Below are positions 25,811 through 34,815 of a stretch of 64,000 nucleotides of DNA, piece after piece (the first letter of the stretch is position 1; each line of letters begins with the position of its first letter). The stretch comes from Brevundimonas sp. EYE_349. Lineage in GTDB: Bacteria; Pseudomonadota; Alphaproteobacteria; Caulobacterales; Caulobacteraceae. The stretch lies in assembly GCF_023147505.1 (NCBI RefSeq), contig NZ_JAHXPB010000004.1, positions 124,001 to 188,000 on the forward strand, read 5' to 3'. Both the position numbers and the translations under genes were made by a program. The notes below the pieces were generated by a model. It had not been told where the DNA came from. It made no database searches and saw only the letters and a list, made by a program, of their open reading frames with translations.

Positions 25811-26902
25811 GTGAAGACGGCCGGACATCAGAGATTTGAAGCCTTGGACTCCCTGCGCGGGGTCTGCGCCATTCTGGTGGTGATGTTCCATATGCCCGTG
25901 GCCAGCCACTGGCGAGACTGGGGGTTCATTCAGCACGCCTATCTGTTCGTGGACTATTTCTTCGTGCTGTCGGGCTTCGTCATCGCCCATGCCTATGCCG
26001 AGCGTCTGAAGTCGGGGCGGGACGCGGGGCGGTTCATGGTGAGGCGGTTCGGCCGCATCTGGCCGTTACATCTTCTGATGCTGGGCGCCTTCGTGGGCCT
26101 GGAGCTGGCCCGACTTGTCTTTCATTTCGACGGGGCGGCGCCGTTCACGCGCGATCGTTCGGTGGACGCCATCTTCACCAATCTGGCGCTGATCCAGGCG
26201 TGGCACGTCCACCCCTATCTGACCTGGAACGGGCCGGCCTGGACGCTGAGCGCGGAGTGGGCCTGCTATCTGATCTTCGCGGGGCTGGTCCTGATCGCGC
26301 CCAGGCGGTTCCGCTGGATCGGCCTGGTCCTGGCGATCATAGGCGGCCTGCTGGTTCTGGCCTACGCCCGGCGCTGGATGAACACGACGTTCGACTTCGC
26401 CGTGCCGCGCGCCGTCTATGGCTTCTTCCTGGGCTGTCTGCTGCAGGGCGTATGGACCCGAATTCCCCGCCTGAAGGGCGCGGCGGCCACCGGGCTGGAG
26501 GTCGCGGCCGTCGTCGCAGCCTGTGTCTTCATCGGCTGGGCGACGGGGCCGGTCACGGTGGCGGTGACCCTGGTCTTCGTCGGGCTGGTCTGGGTTTTCG
26601 CGGGCGAGAACGGGGCTCTGTCACGCCTGCTGGACCGGCCTGCGCTGGTGACGTTGGGGCGATGGTCCTTCGCCATCTACATGGTCCATATGTTCATCCT
26701 GACGGTCATGTTGATCGTCGGGCGAAAGCTGGACTGGCTGCCGAACGGGCGACGGATCGACTTCGGTTCGGTGTGGCTGAACGACCTGTTCGCCATCGCC
26801 CTGTTCGGCCTGATCGTGGCGGTCGCCGTCATCGCGCACCGGCTGGTCGAACAGCCGGCCCAGCGCATGATCGACCGCTGGACCAAACCCAAGACCGCCT
26901 GA
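25811..26902 (+). CDS. Acyltransferase-3 family membrane protein (OafA/YrhL-like)
   Basis: This 363-residue inner-membrane protein has about ten helices and transfers acyl groups, usually acetyl, to sugars of surface polysaccharides or lipids. Family signatures are RFEALDSLRGVCAILVVMFH, with the catalytic-region histidine, and FFVLSGFVIAHAYAERL, followed by RRFGRIWPLHLL. The start is GTG at 25811, because no early in-frame ATG exists. No glycan-synthesis genes are adjacent, so the acceptor is unknown. Confidence 0.92.
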   Translation: MKTAGHQRFEALDSLRGVCAILVVMFHMPVASHWRDWGFIQHAYLFVDYFFVLSGFVIAHAYAERLKSGRDAGRFMVRRFGRIWPLHLLMLGAFVGLELARLVFHFDGAAPFTRDRSVDAIFTNLALIQAWHVHPYLTWNGPAWTLSAEWACYLIFAGLVLIAPRRFRWIGLVLAIIGGLLVLAYARRWMNTTFDFAVPRAVYGFFLGCLLQGVWTRIPRLKGAAATGLEVAAVVAACVFIGWATGPVTVAVTLVFVGLVWVFAGENGALSRLLDRPALVTLGRWSFAIYMVHMFILTVMLIVGRKLDWLPNGRRIDFGSVWLNDLFAIALFGLIVAVAVIAHRLVEQPAQRMIDRWTKPKTA

Positions 26903-26907
26903 TCGGC

Positions 26908-27132
26908 TCAGGCCGCGATCCGCCATTCCGTCGCAGGCTCGGCGGCCCGGCCTTCGTCCCACAGCATGTCCTCGTCGGAGTAGCGACGGCTGGCGGCGGC
27001 CGAGATGACATCGACCACCTGCTCCTCCAGCCGATCCCAGATCACCGCCAGGTCCGACGACCCGTCGGCCTCGCAAGGCACGATGATGTAGCGGCTGGCG
27101 TTGACGGCGGACGTCGGTTGAAAGCGGGCCAT
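26908..27132 (-). CDS. Small protein of unknown function, divergent from WYL regulator
   Basis: This 74-residue acidic protein starts at the ATG at 27132 with CAGGAG placed 8 bases upstream. Longer ORFs in the same frame run through the regulator gene and are shadows. The sequence contains SRYIIVPCEADGSSD and a helical middle VIWDRLEEQVVDVISAA. I recognise no family. It is divergent from the WYL regulator across 92 bases, a layout typical of a regulator and its target. Confidence 0.7.
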   Translation of the reverse strand: MARFQPTSAVNASRYIIVPCEADGSSDLAVIWDRLEEQVVDVISAAASRRYSDEDMLWDEGRAAEPATEWRIAA

Positions 27133-27224
27133 GTGACGATCTCCTGGAAGCGGGGGCCTCTTGTCGATGATGGTGTTTTGCACCACTGTTGCGTCAGAAA
27201 CGGACGTAGCATTCGGTAGGCGCG

Positions 27225-28214
27225 GTGAGACACGACAAGGCGGCCATGGTGATCGAGCTGGCGCGGCGCATGGCCGCCAGCGCCGAGGGGCTGACGCTGG
27301 ATGAGATGGCCCGCGATATGCGCACCGGCCGCCGCACCGCCGAACGGATGCGCGACGCCGTCCTGATGCTGTTCCCCCAGGTCGAGGAGGTGTCCGACCC
27401 ACCCACCAAGCGCTGGCGCATTCGCGGAGGGCTGTCGGCGTTCGAACAGGCGCCGACGGCCACCGAGATGCTGGAGCTGACCAAGGCGGCGTCGGCCTTG
27501 CGCGCGGCGGGCGAGCCGGCGCGAGCGGCGGCCCTGGAGGCGCTGGAGCGCAAGCTGAAGGCGGCGATGCGATCCACCACCCTGAACAGGATGGCGCCGG
27601 ATCTGGAGGCGCTGGTGCGGGCGGAAACCATCGCGGTCCAGGCGGGGCCGCGCCCATCGGCGGACGAGGCGATGCTGACCGCCATCCGCAGCGCGGTTCT
27701 TGCCCAGCAGCCGCTGGGTTTCACCTATTCCCGACCAGGGGCCGAGCCGCGTCGGCGCAGCGTGGCGCCCTGCGGCGTCATGTTCGGACGCGCCAACTAT
27801 CTGGTCGCCGCCGACCGCGAGACCGGTCGCATCCAGACCTTCCGACTGGATCGGATGAGCCATGTCGCCGCGCAGGACGGGCTGGCTGTTCCGCCCGCCG
27901 ATTTCGACCTGGCGGTCTTCGCCAGCCAGTCGTTCGGCATCTATCAGGACGAGATCGAGGATGTGGTTATCCGCATCGCGCCCGAAGGGGCAGCCGAGGC
28001 CAGGAGCTGGCGCTGGCACCCGACGCAGAGCTTTGAGGATCAGGCGGACGGCGGCGTGATCGTGCGGTTTCGCGCCTCGGGGATGCGGGAGCTGGCCTGG
28101 CATCTGTTCACCTGGGGCGAACAGGCGTCGATTCTGGCGCCCGAACGGCTTAAGGCCGTCATGGCCGCAGAGCTGGCGGCCGCCGCGCGCGCCTTGGATC
28201 GGACCTCAGCCTGA
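27225..28214 (+). CDS. WYL-domain transcriptional regulator (DeoR/YafY-like)
   Basis: This 329-residue regulator has an N-terminal winged helix (residues 1-65, with TLDEMARDMRTGRRTAERMRDAV as the recognition region). A WYL ligand-sensing domain follows around residues 145-215, where GFTYSRPG, PCGVMFGRANYLVA and FRLDRMSHV lie in the expected order. A WCX-like C-terminal domain ends the protein. WYL regulators respond to nucleic-acid or nucleotide ligands and often control DNA-damage or defence genes. GTG at 27225 has GGTAGG upstream; ATG at 27246 is an alternative. Confidence 0.9.
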   Translation: MRHDKAAMVIELARRMAASAEGLTLDEMARDMRTGRRTAERMRDAVLMLFPQVEEVSDPPTKRWRIRGGLSAFEQAPTATEMLELTKAASALRAAGEPARAAALEALERKLKAAMRSTTLNRMAPDLEALVRAETIAVQAGPRPSADEAMLTAIRSAVLAQQPLGFTYSRPGAEPRRRSVAPCGVMFGRANYLVAADRETGRIQTFRLDRMSHVAAQDGLAVPPADFDLAVFASQSFGIYQDEIEDVVIRIAPEGAAEARSWRWHPTQSFEDQADGGVIVRFRASGMRELAWHLFTWGEQASILAPERLKAVMAAELAAAARALDRTSA

Positions 28215-28288
28215 CGAAACCGTAAGCTGACCCGGCGCGTTGACGGCGGCTAAGCTTTTCGCTCCTCCAGACTGCCAGGAGATCGCCC

Positions 28289-29722
28289 TTGCGCGTCCAA
28301 GTCTTCGCCGCCTCTGCGCTTGCCGCCGTTGTTTTGACCGGCGGAGCTTGCGCCGCCGGACCGACCGTCTCGCGGCCCGCAGCGCTCGAGGACGCCGGGG
28401 CTCAGGTGATGGTGACGCGCCAGGGCGATCAACTGATGGTCGACTATCGGTTCGGGCGCGACGCCCCGGTCTGGGCCTTCATGGATTCGGCGCTGGAGAC
28501 GGATTCCCGCCAGCCCTGGCGGCCGCGTCAGTGGACGGTGGAGACGCCCGGCGTGGTGATGGAGCGGCGCGGCCACTACGACATCATCCGCGACGCTGAC
28601 GGCGGCCCCGTGCCGCGCGAGGTGCGTTTCCGCGTTCGACCGAAGGCCGTGGACCTAGAGGCGGAATATCCCACCCTGCTGTTCTCCAACGGCGCGGTCG
28701 CCCTGCCGACGCGGCAGATGGACGTCTTCGCCCTGGCCTCGCCCCAGGCGGCGGAGGCGGTGCCGGATGACCTGAATAGGACGAAGGTCGACGGCGGCCC
28801 GGCGCGCGTGACCTGGCGCGACGACAGCGGGCCGGTGCTGTTCAACGGCCGCCGCCGCGACGCCCTGACCACCACGGACGAGCGCAGCTATGTCCTGCTG
28901 GGCGACGCCACGGTGACGCCGGGCCAGGGCCTGTCCACCGTGATCGACCCGAACCTGCCCCCGTGGATCGGCGAGGAGATCCGCGACTTCGCCCCCCATG
29001 TGGGCCAATACTATCGCGACCGGCTGGGCGCCCCCGGCGCCGGCGGGGATACGCCCATCGTCATGGCGGCCTGGAATGGCCCGACGGAGAGGATGACGAG
29101 CATGGGCGGCAGCGTCCTGCCCGGTCTGATCGTGATGTCGTTCGAGGGGCGGGGCGTGACCACGCCTCAGGCGGAAATCCGCGAGCGGTCGCGCTGGTTC
29201 ATCGGCCATGAGGGCGCGCACTTCTGGCTGGGCCAGACCATCCGCTATCAGTTCGCCGACGAGGCCTGGATCACCGAGGGCGGGGCGGACCTGATGGCGG
29301 TGCAGGCGCTGAAGCATCTGGACGCGACCTATGATGACCGCGCCGAACTGCAGTCCGAGGTGGATGATTGCGCCGACCTGGCCAAACGCCCGGTAGCGCA
29401 GGCGGGCGCGCGCGGCGAACACCGGGCCTATTACGCCTGCGGGGCCGTCTTCGCCTTGGCGGCAGAAGGCGCGCAGCGCCAGCGGACGGGCGGAGATTGG
29501 TTCGACTTCCTGAAGCCCCTGTTGCGCCAGCCCGACGGCGTTCTTAGCCGCGAGGAATGGCTGAGCGGCCTGACGCGGGTGTCGCGGGACCCGTCGCTGC
29601 GTGGCGACGTGGAGCGGCTGCTTGATCAAGGGGCGGCCGATCCGTCCGCCGTCATCGCCCGGCTGCTCCAGCGGACGGGAGTCGCCTTCCGCATGGAAAA
29701 CGGCCGGGTTGTTCTGAGTTGA
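28289..29722 (+). CDS. Secreted M1-like zinc metallopeptidase (gluzincin)
   Basis: This 477-residue protein has an N-terminal signal peptide and a zinc site HEGAH (307-311) followed 18 residues later by the third ligand E330 in WITEGGADLMA. That is the HExxH-18-E arrangement of M1 aminopeptidases. It lacks a recognisable GxMEN exopeptidase motif; GGSVLPGLIVMSF occupies the corresponding place. It could therefore be a divergent or non-aminopeptidase member. TTG at 28289 follows CCAGGAG by 8 bases. Confidence 0.78.
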   Translation: MRVQVFAASALAAVVLTGGACAAGPTVSRPAALEDAGAQVMVTRQGDQLMVDYRFGRDAPVWAFMDSALETDSRQPWRPRQWTVETPGVVMERRGHYDIIRDADGGPVPREVRFRVRPKAVDLEAEYPTLLFSNGAVALPTRQMDVFALASPQAAEAVPDDLNRTKVDGGPARVTWRDDSGPVLFNGRRRDALTTTDERSYVLLGDATVTPGQGLSTVIDPNLPPWIGEEIRDFAPHVGQYYRDRLGAPGAGGDTPIVMAAWNGPTERMTSMGGSVLPGLIVMSFEGRGVTTPQAEIRERSRWFIGHEGAHFWLGQTIRYQFADEAWITEGGADLMAVQALKHLDATYDDRAELQSEVDDCADLAKRPVAQAGARGEHRAYYACGAVFALAAEGAQRQRTGGDWFDFLKPLLRQPDGVLSREEWLSGLTRVSRDPSLRGDVERLLDQGAADPSAVIARLLQRTGVAFRMENGRVVLS

Positions 29723-29724
29723 GG

Positions 29725-29759
29725 CAAAAATAACGGCTCCCGGTCGCCCGGCCGCCGTT
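29725..29759 (-). terminator. Terminator between convergent genes
   Basis: Arms AACGGC (29732-29737) and GCCGTT (29754-29759) enclose a further GC-rich inner pairing. Read on the minus strand it is followed by ATTTTTG, so it probably ends the DUF6607/receptor transcript. Confidence 0.6.
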
Positions 29760-29784
29760 TCAGTCGTCCGCGCTGGGGGAAGGG

Positions 29785-30759
29785 TCAGCGGGGTGTCGTG
29801 GCCTGTTCGATCAAGGTGCGCGCCTGGGCGATGGCGGCGGCCTCGGCGGTCTTTCCGTCGGCGACGGATTGCGCCAGGTCCATCAGCGGCGTGCCGGTGA
29901 CCGAGCCGGTGTCTCCGACCTCCTCCAGATGGATGCCGTTATGCGCGGCGACAGCGGCGTCCCAGGCGTCGCGAACAGCGGCCCAGAAGCCCTGCGTCTT
30001 GGCCCAATAGTCGTCCCCGGCCCGGGGCGAATAGCTGGTGGAGCGATCGTAGGTGTTGATGACGTCTTCCTGAACGATGGCGATGGGTTCCCCGCCGGCC
30101 TTGCCCGACATCTTCATATTGTCCTGGATATGGACCCAGCCGTCCGGCTTCAGGATATGGCGGTTGGTCCCCAGATAGCGGTCATAGATCGGATTGCGCA
30201 CCGCATCGCGCCGCGCCAGGGGCCGCCAGGTCGGGTTCGATGTCCAGGCTGACAGCCCGTTGTCGTAGGTCCAATGGCCGACGCCGCCATAGCGGGGCGA
30301 ATCGTCGGTCTGCCACATCGTCTGGGACCAGGCGCCGGCGCGCTGGTCGGCCGGCACCGGCGTCAGCGTCCACTGGTTCGGCCCGGCGTAGGTCAGGACC
30401 GTCTCGGGCTGATAGGCCCAGTCCTGGCGCCAGTGTTTGACCACGATGGTCTGGCCGCCGTGCTCCATGACCAGGATGTGCTGCAGGCTGATCCTGTCGC
30501 CCTTGTCATAGACGACGCGGACGATCTCGCTGCCGCCGGACAGCTTTTCCTCCAACGGGTCGTAGTCGGCGCGGAAGCTGACGTTCTCGCGCATGTCGAA
30601 GTGGACGCGGTACTGGCCCGCCTGGGCCAGGATCGACTGGCGATCCCGTTCGAAGGCGTTGGCGGGCGCTGCGACCGCAGTGGGTGTGGCGGCCTGTTGG
30701 GCCAGGGCGGCCGGCGCGGTTGCGGTCAACAGGGCGGCGGCGATCAGGATGGCGCGCAT
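29785..30759 (-). CDS. DUF6607 family exported protein
   Basis: This 324-residue protein has a cleavable signal peptide (RAILIAAALLTATAPAALA) and a mature region rich in W, Y and G. Segments such as HILVMEHGGQTIVVKHWRQDW and GHWTYDNGLSAWTSNPTWRPL match the DUF6607 family as I know it. An ORF extension upstream lacks signal-peptide character, so ATG 30759 was chosen. It follows the TonB-dependent receptor gene by 36 bases on the same strand, suggesting a shared role in uptake, probably of heme or another iron source. Confidence 0.75.
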   Translation of the reverse strand: MRAILIAAALLTATAPAALAQQAATPTAVAAPANAFERDRQSILAQAGQYRVHFDMRENVSFRADYDPLEEKLSGGSEIVRVVYDKGDRISLQHILVMEHGGQTIVVKHWRQDWAYQPETVLTYAGPNQWTLTPVPADQRAGAWSQTMWQTDDSPRYGGVGHWTYDNGLSAWTSNPTWRPLARRDAVRNPIYDRYLGTNRHILKPDGWVHIQDNMKMSGKAGGEPIAIVQEDVINTYDRSTSYSPRAGDDYWAKTQGFWAAVRDAWDAAVAAHNGIHLEEVGDTGSVTGTPLMDLAQSVADGKTAEAAAIAQARTLIEQATTPR

Positions 30760-30795
30760 CGGGCGTGTCCTTGAGGTTCGAGAGGGCATGGTCGC

Positions 30796-33006
30796 TTACA
30801 GCCGCAGCGTCAGCGAAACGCCGAAGTTGCGGCCGGGCTGGGTGTAGGCGTCCTTGACGGTCGAGGCGGCGGACAGGCCGCGCACGTCGCTCCACCAGCC
30901 ATAGGTTTCGTCCAAGACGTTGAACGCGCCGGCCCGCAGCGTGGCCCGCTCCGTCACGTTCCAATAGGCGGTCAACTCTAACAGGGTGAAGCTGTCACCC
31001 AGATAGCAGGTCGTCCCACACGATAGATTATAGGTCGCCTCATCCTTCTTGCCCGACCAGGTGACGGTGGCCGAGCCGCCCCAGACGCCCGACGGCGCGG
31101 CATAGTTCAGGCCCGCGACCACCTTCACCGGATCGACACTGCCTAGGTCCGTGCGACGGCCGTCGGTGGTTTGTTCGCCCTCGGCGTAGGCGGCCGAGCC
31201 GATCAGGCTGAAGCCATTGTCCCAATAGATGTCGGCGCGCGCCTCAAGGCCCCTGATGTCGACCTCGGTCAGGTTGACGTACTGATAGACCAGCGGATCG
31301 ACGCCGGGAATGCCGCGTCCGCTGACCGAAACCTGATCGATGAAGTCGTCATAGTGGGTGGCGAAGGCGGTGGTGTTCAGCCGCATCTTGCCGCCCGCCA
31401 CATCGATATCGCGCAGACGGAAGCCGGCCTCGAAACTTTCGCTGGTCTCGGGCGACAGGTTCGGGTTCGGGATCGAGCGATAGCCGAAGACCGGGTTCTC
31501 GAAATAGTTGTTCACCTGCATCGGCGAGGGCGCGCGGAAGCCCAGGGCGTAGTTGGCGAAGACGCCGAGATGCGGCCCCGTCCAATAGACGACGCCCAGC
31601 TTGGGCGAGATGTGGTCGTCGCTCTGGCCCGAGGCGGCGGCGGGGAATTGGGCGTCGACCTTGGGCGACAGATCATACCAGTCGTAACGGACAGCCGGGA
31701 TGATGCTGAGCGCGCCGTTCAGCAGTTCGATCTCGTCCTGTACGAACAGACCGGCCAGCTGGTATTCGGTCTTGGGGAAGGCGCGGAGGGGGAAGGTCTC
31801 GCCGACCGGCGGGACCACGCCGTCGCGAACCCCCTCCTGCGTCGTCATCGACCAGTCGCCGCCGAGGGTGACGCGGTGCTGCACCGCCGCGCCCTGACCG
31901 AAGACGCGCGAGCCCTGGGCGGCCAGTCCATGGACGGTGTTGTCGAAGGTCACGTCGCGCACCCGGTCGGCCAGGGTGGCGCGGTCTTCGAAGGTGTACT
32001 GTCGCGTGTTGGAATCTTGCCAATAGACGGAGACCGAACCGTCGCTGAGGCCCGCGAAGTCCTGGAAGCGCCAGTCGCCGCTGACGCGATCACGCTGGGT
32101 CTCGTCATGGGCGGTGACGGCCAGGACGGTGGAAGACCGGCTGCTGAGTGCGTCGCCGTTCATTTCCGAATCGAGGTGGTCGTAGGTTAGGCGCAGAGTG
32201 TGGTTAGGGTTCACCTCCCACACCAGCTTGCCCAGATAGGCGTTGGAGCCGAAATCCTGAGGGTTGGGCTGGGTGCGCGTCGCGCCGAGGCCGCCGACTG
32301 AGCCCTTGTTCTCGGTCTCTTGAGCATCGCGGCGGGTATAGGCCAGCAGCCCAGAGAGCGAACCCGAACGGCCCGCCAGCGCCAGCCCCTCGGTCCAGCC
32401 TTCGTCGGCGGAGTTGTAGGCCACCCGGGCGCGGGCGCCGAAGGTCTGTTCGCCGACCAGGAAATCGGACGGATCCTTGGTGGTGAAGGCCACGGCGCCG
32501 GCGACGCCGTCCGAACCGTAAAGGGCCGAAGCGGGACCGCGCAGGATTTCGACCGACTTGATCAGGTCCAGATCGTTATAGCCGCCGCGGCCGACCGCCT
32601 GGGCGCCGAAGGAGAAGCCGGCGGGAAGACGCACCCCGTCGTTGACGATCAGGACCCGGTCGCCGCCCATGCCACGGATGGTGAAGCCCGAGTTTCCGTC
32701 GCGGCCGGCGCCCGAAAGCGCCAGTCCGAAGCGGGCGGGCGAGGTCGGAACGCTGACGCCCGGCTCGAAGCGGATCAGGTCCTTGATGTCGGTCGCCAGA
32801 ATCGTCTCGATCTGCTCGGCGTCGATGACGCTGACCGTGCCAGGCACATTGGAGGCCAGGCGCCGTGACCGCGTGCCCAGCACGACGACCGGATCGACCT
32901 CGGCGGCGGGCGCGGCGGCGACGGGCGCCTCGGCGCGGACAGGCTGAACGATCAGGGCCGAACCGATGGCCGCTGTGGCGGTGGAAAGGAGGAGGAGAGT
33001 GCGCAT
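30796..33006 (-). CDS. TonB-dependent receptor, hemoglobin/transferrin/lactoferrin-type
   Basis: This 736-residue outer-membrane transporter has a signal peptide, a plug domain beginning near VVVLGTRSRR with IRGMGGDRVLIVNDGVRL and VEILRGPASALYGSDGVAGAV, and a 22-strand barrel ending in a terminal L-R-L. FANYALGFRAPSPMQVNNYF is the FRAP/NPNL region typical of the heme/hemoglobin receptor group, followed by NPNLSPETSES. It would use TonB-ExbB-ExbD energy to import heme or a similar ligand. A TTG one codon upstream is in frame, but ATG 33006 is preferred. Confidence 0.9.
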   Translation of the reverse strand: MRTLLLLSTATAAIGSALIVQPVRAEAPVAAAPAAEVDPVVVLGTRSRRLASNVPGTVSVIDAEQIETILATDIKDLIRFEPGVSVPTSPARFGLALSGAGRDGNSGFTIRGMGGDRVLIVNDGVRLPAGFSFGAQAVGRGGYNDLDLIKSVEILRGPASALYGSDGVAGAVAFTTKDPSDFLVGEQTFGARARVAYNSADEGWTEGLALAGRSGSLSGLLAYTRRDAQETENKGSVGGLGATRTQPNPQDFGSNAYLGKLVWEVNPNHTLRLTYDHLDSEMNGDALSSRSSTVLAVTAHDETQRDRVSGDWRFQDFAGLSDGSVSVYWQDSNTRQYTFEDRATLADRVRDVTFDNTVHGLAAQGSRVFGQGAAVQHRVTLGGDWSMTTQEGVRDGVVPPVGETFPLRAFPKTEYQLAGLFVQDEIELLNGALSIIPAVRYDWYDLSPKVDAQFPAAASGQSDDHISPKLGVVYWTGPHLGVFANYALGFRAPSPMQVNNYFENPVFGYRSIPNPNLSPETSESFEAGFRLRDIDVAGGKMRLNTTAFATHYDDFIDQVSVSGRGIPGVDPLVYQYVNLTEVDIRGLEARADIYWDNGFSLIGSAAYAEGEQTTDGRRTDLGSVDPVKVVAGLNYAAPSGVWGGSATVTWSGKKDEATYNLSCGTTCYLGDSFTLLELTAYWNVTERATLRAGAFNVLDETYGWWSDVRGLSAASTVKDAYTQPGRNFGVSLTLRL

Positions 33007-33115
33007 CAATGGCCCCGCTGTGTGATTGGCGGCGTGTTACTGCGAACGATTATTAGAATCAACCGCAATGAATGGTCGGTTTGAACCTGAACCTTCGCCG
33101 TTGCGTTGTGGGGAC

Positions 33116-33655
33116 ATGAAAACGGCCCTGTTTCCGGCGCTCGCCGCCCTCGTCCTGCTGGCGGCTTGCGGCGACGATCAGGTCAATCCGCCCAACGAAC
33201 CGGCCGCGCCGCTTCGCACGCCCGAGGCCATGCAGCCAGTGGAGCCGCCGGGCCCGTCGTCTCTGGCGTCTCGCGGACCGCGCAGTTTTGTGGGGGTTTG
33301 GGCGGCCAATCCGGCATGGTGCGAGCGGCCGCAGGGGGCGAACAGCCCGATCACCATCACGCCGATGCGGTTTGACGCCTATGGCCACAACTGTGACATC
33401 GGCAGCATCGACGAGCGGGGATCAGGTTATGTCGCGGCGCTGTCCTGCATGGCCCAGGGCAAGGCCGTGAACGAGCGCGTCCACATGGGTACGACTGGCG
33501 ATGTCTTGACCCTGACCTATGTGGATCGCGACATGCTGACGACCAAGCTGGCGCGCTGCCCCGGCTCGCCGCGCGCGCCGGACCCCGCCAACCCTCTGGA
33601 AAAGATGATGAAGAAGGACGGGGCCGAAACCCCGCCCGTTACGCCATCTAGTTGA
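33116..33655 (+). CDS. Predicted lipoprotein of unknown function
   Basis: This 179-residue protein has a short signal peptide and lipobox LLAACGDD (cysteine about residue 17), then a proline-rich stretch and a compact domain containing two cysteines (in WCERPQG and HNCDIGS) and two more later. No family is recognised. A longer upstream ORF lacks homology-like sequence, so ATG 33116 was chosen. Its 3' end overlaps convergent ychF by 8 bases. Confidence 0.72.
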   Translation: MKTALFPALAALVLLAACGDDQVNPPNEPAAPLRTPEAMQPVEPPGPSSLASRGPRSFVGVWAANPAWCERPQGANSPITITPMRFDAYGHNCDIGSIDERGSGYVAALSCMAQGKAVNERVHMGTTGDVLTLTYVDRDMLTTKLARCPGSPRAPDPANPLEKMMKKDGAETPPVTPSS

Positions 33656-34742
33656 ACAGGAAGTTCATCACGTCGCCGTCCTTGACGACATAGGACTTTC
33701 CTTCCGCGCGCAGCTTGCCCGCTTCGCGCGCCCTGGCTTCGCCGCGCAGGGCCACGAAGTCGTCGAAGGCGATGGTTTCGGCGCGAATGAATCCCTTTTC
33801 GAAGTCGGTGTGAATCACACCCGCCGCCTGGGGCGCGGTGTCGCCGACATTGATGGTCCAGGCGCGTGCTTCCTTCGGGCCGACGGTGAAATAGGTCTGC
33901 AGCCCCAGCAGCTTGTAGGCTTCGCGGATCAGACGGTTCAGGCCGGGTTCTTCCAGGCCCAGGGTCTCCAGAAACTCACGCTGCTCCTCGTCGTCCAGCA
34001 CGGCGATCTCGGATTCGATCTGGGCCGAGATGACGACCGAGTTGGCGTTGTCGGCGGCGGCCCGGGCCGCGACCTTGTCGGACAGGTCGTTGCCCTTGTC
34101 GGCCGAGCCTTCCTCGACGTTGGAGACATAAAGGGCGGGCAGGGCCGTCAGCAGTTGCAGCATGTGCCAGGCCTTCACGTCCTCCTTGGACACTTCGGCC
34201 GTGCGGGCGGGCTTGCCGGCGTTCAACTGGGCCAGGGCCAGGTCGACCAGTTTCAGCGTCAGGGCCGATTCCTTGTCGCCGCCCTTGGCGCGCTTCTCCA
34301 ACTGCGGCCGGCGGCGCTCCAGGCTTTCCATGTCGGCCAGCATCAGCTCGGTCTCGATGATCTCCAGATCGGCGATCGGGTCGATTCGGTCCTCGACATG
34401 GGTGATGTCGTCATCGACGAAGCAGCGGGCCACGAAGGCCACGGCGTCGCAGTCGCGGATGTTGGCCAGGAACTGGTTGCCCAGGCCCTCGCCCTTGGAC
34501 GCGCCGCGCACCAGGCCGGCGACGTCGACGAAGGTGATGCGGGCCGGAATGATCTCCTTGGAGCCCGCGATTTCGGCCAGGGCGTTCAGACGCGCCTCGG
34601 GCACCGCGACGTCGCCGGTGTTCGGCTCGATGGTGCAGAACGGATAGTTGGCCGCCTGGGCCGCCGCCGTCTTGGTCAGGGCGTTGAACAGGGTGGACTT
34701 GCCGACATTGGGCAGGCCGACGATCGCGACTTTAAGGGCCAT
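33648..34742 (-). CDS. ychF: Redox-regulated ATPase YchF (Obg-like)
   Basis: YchF is a 364-residue Obg-family P-loop NTPase that prefers ATP and associates with ribosomes. G1 is GLPNVGKST, followed by the switch segment FVDVAGLVRGAS and NIRDCDAVAFVARCF; a TGS-like C-terminal domain reads YFTVGPKEARAWT. The start is immediately next to a nested palindrome at 34761-34804. The gene is well separated from the copper-handling genes. Confidence 0.96.
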   Translation of the reverse strand: MALKVAIVGLPNVGKSTLFNALTKTAAAQAANYPFCTIEPNTGDVAVPEARLNALAEIAGSKEIIPARITFVDVAGLVRGASKGEGLGNQFLANIRDCDAVAFVARCFVDDDITHVEDRIDPIADLEIIETELMLADMESLERRRPQLEKRAKGGDKESALTLKLVDLALAQLNAGKPARTAEVSKEDVKAWHMLQLLTALPALYVSNVEEGSADKGNDLSDKVAARAAADNANSVVISAQIESEIAVLDDEEQREFLETLGLEEPGLNRLIREAYKLLGLQTYFTVGPKEARAWTINVGDTAPQAAGVIHTDFEKGFIRAETIAFDDFVALRGEARAREAGKLRAEGKSYVVKDGDVMNFLFN

Positions 34743-34760
34743 GGGTATTCCTTGGAGAAG

Positions 34761-34804
34761 GCGCGAGCCTTTAACCCGTTCGAACGGGTTTGTCAGGCTC
34801 GCGC
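34761..34804. promoter_or_regulatory. Nested palindrome between ychF and the PCuAC gene
   Basis: An outer inverted repeat GCGCGAGCCT/AGGCTCGCGC (34761-34770, 34795-34804) encloses an inner perfect 18-base palindrome AACCCGTTCGAACGGGTT (34773-34790). It lies 18 bases before the ychF start and 11 bases after the stop of the copper chaperone gene. There is no T-tract on either side, so it is not a classical terminator; an operator or RNA hairpin role is open. Confidence 0.55.
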
Positions 34805-34815
34805 TTCAAAAGGGC

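Noticed and set aside
33041-33066. Confident Fur box upstream of the TonB-dependent receptor
   Set aside because: Only part of the inverted pattern fits and no matrix score can be computed here, so it is listed only as a lead within a finding.
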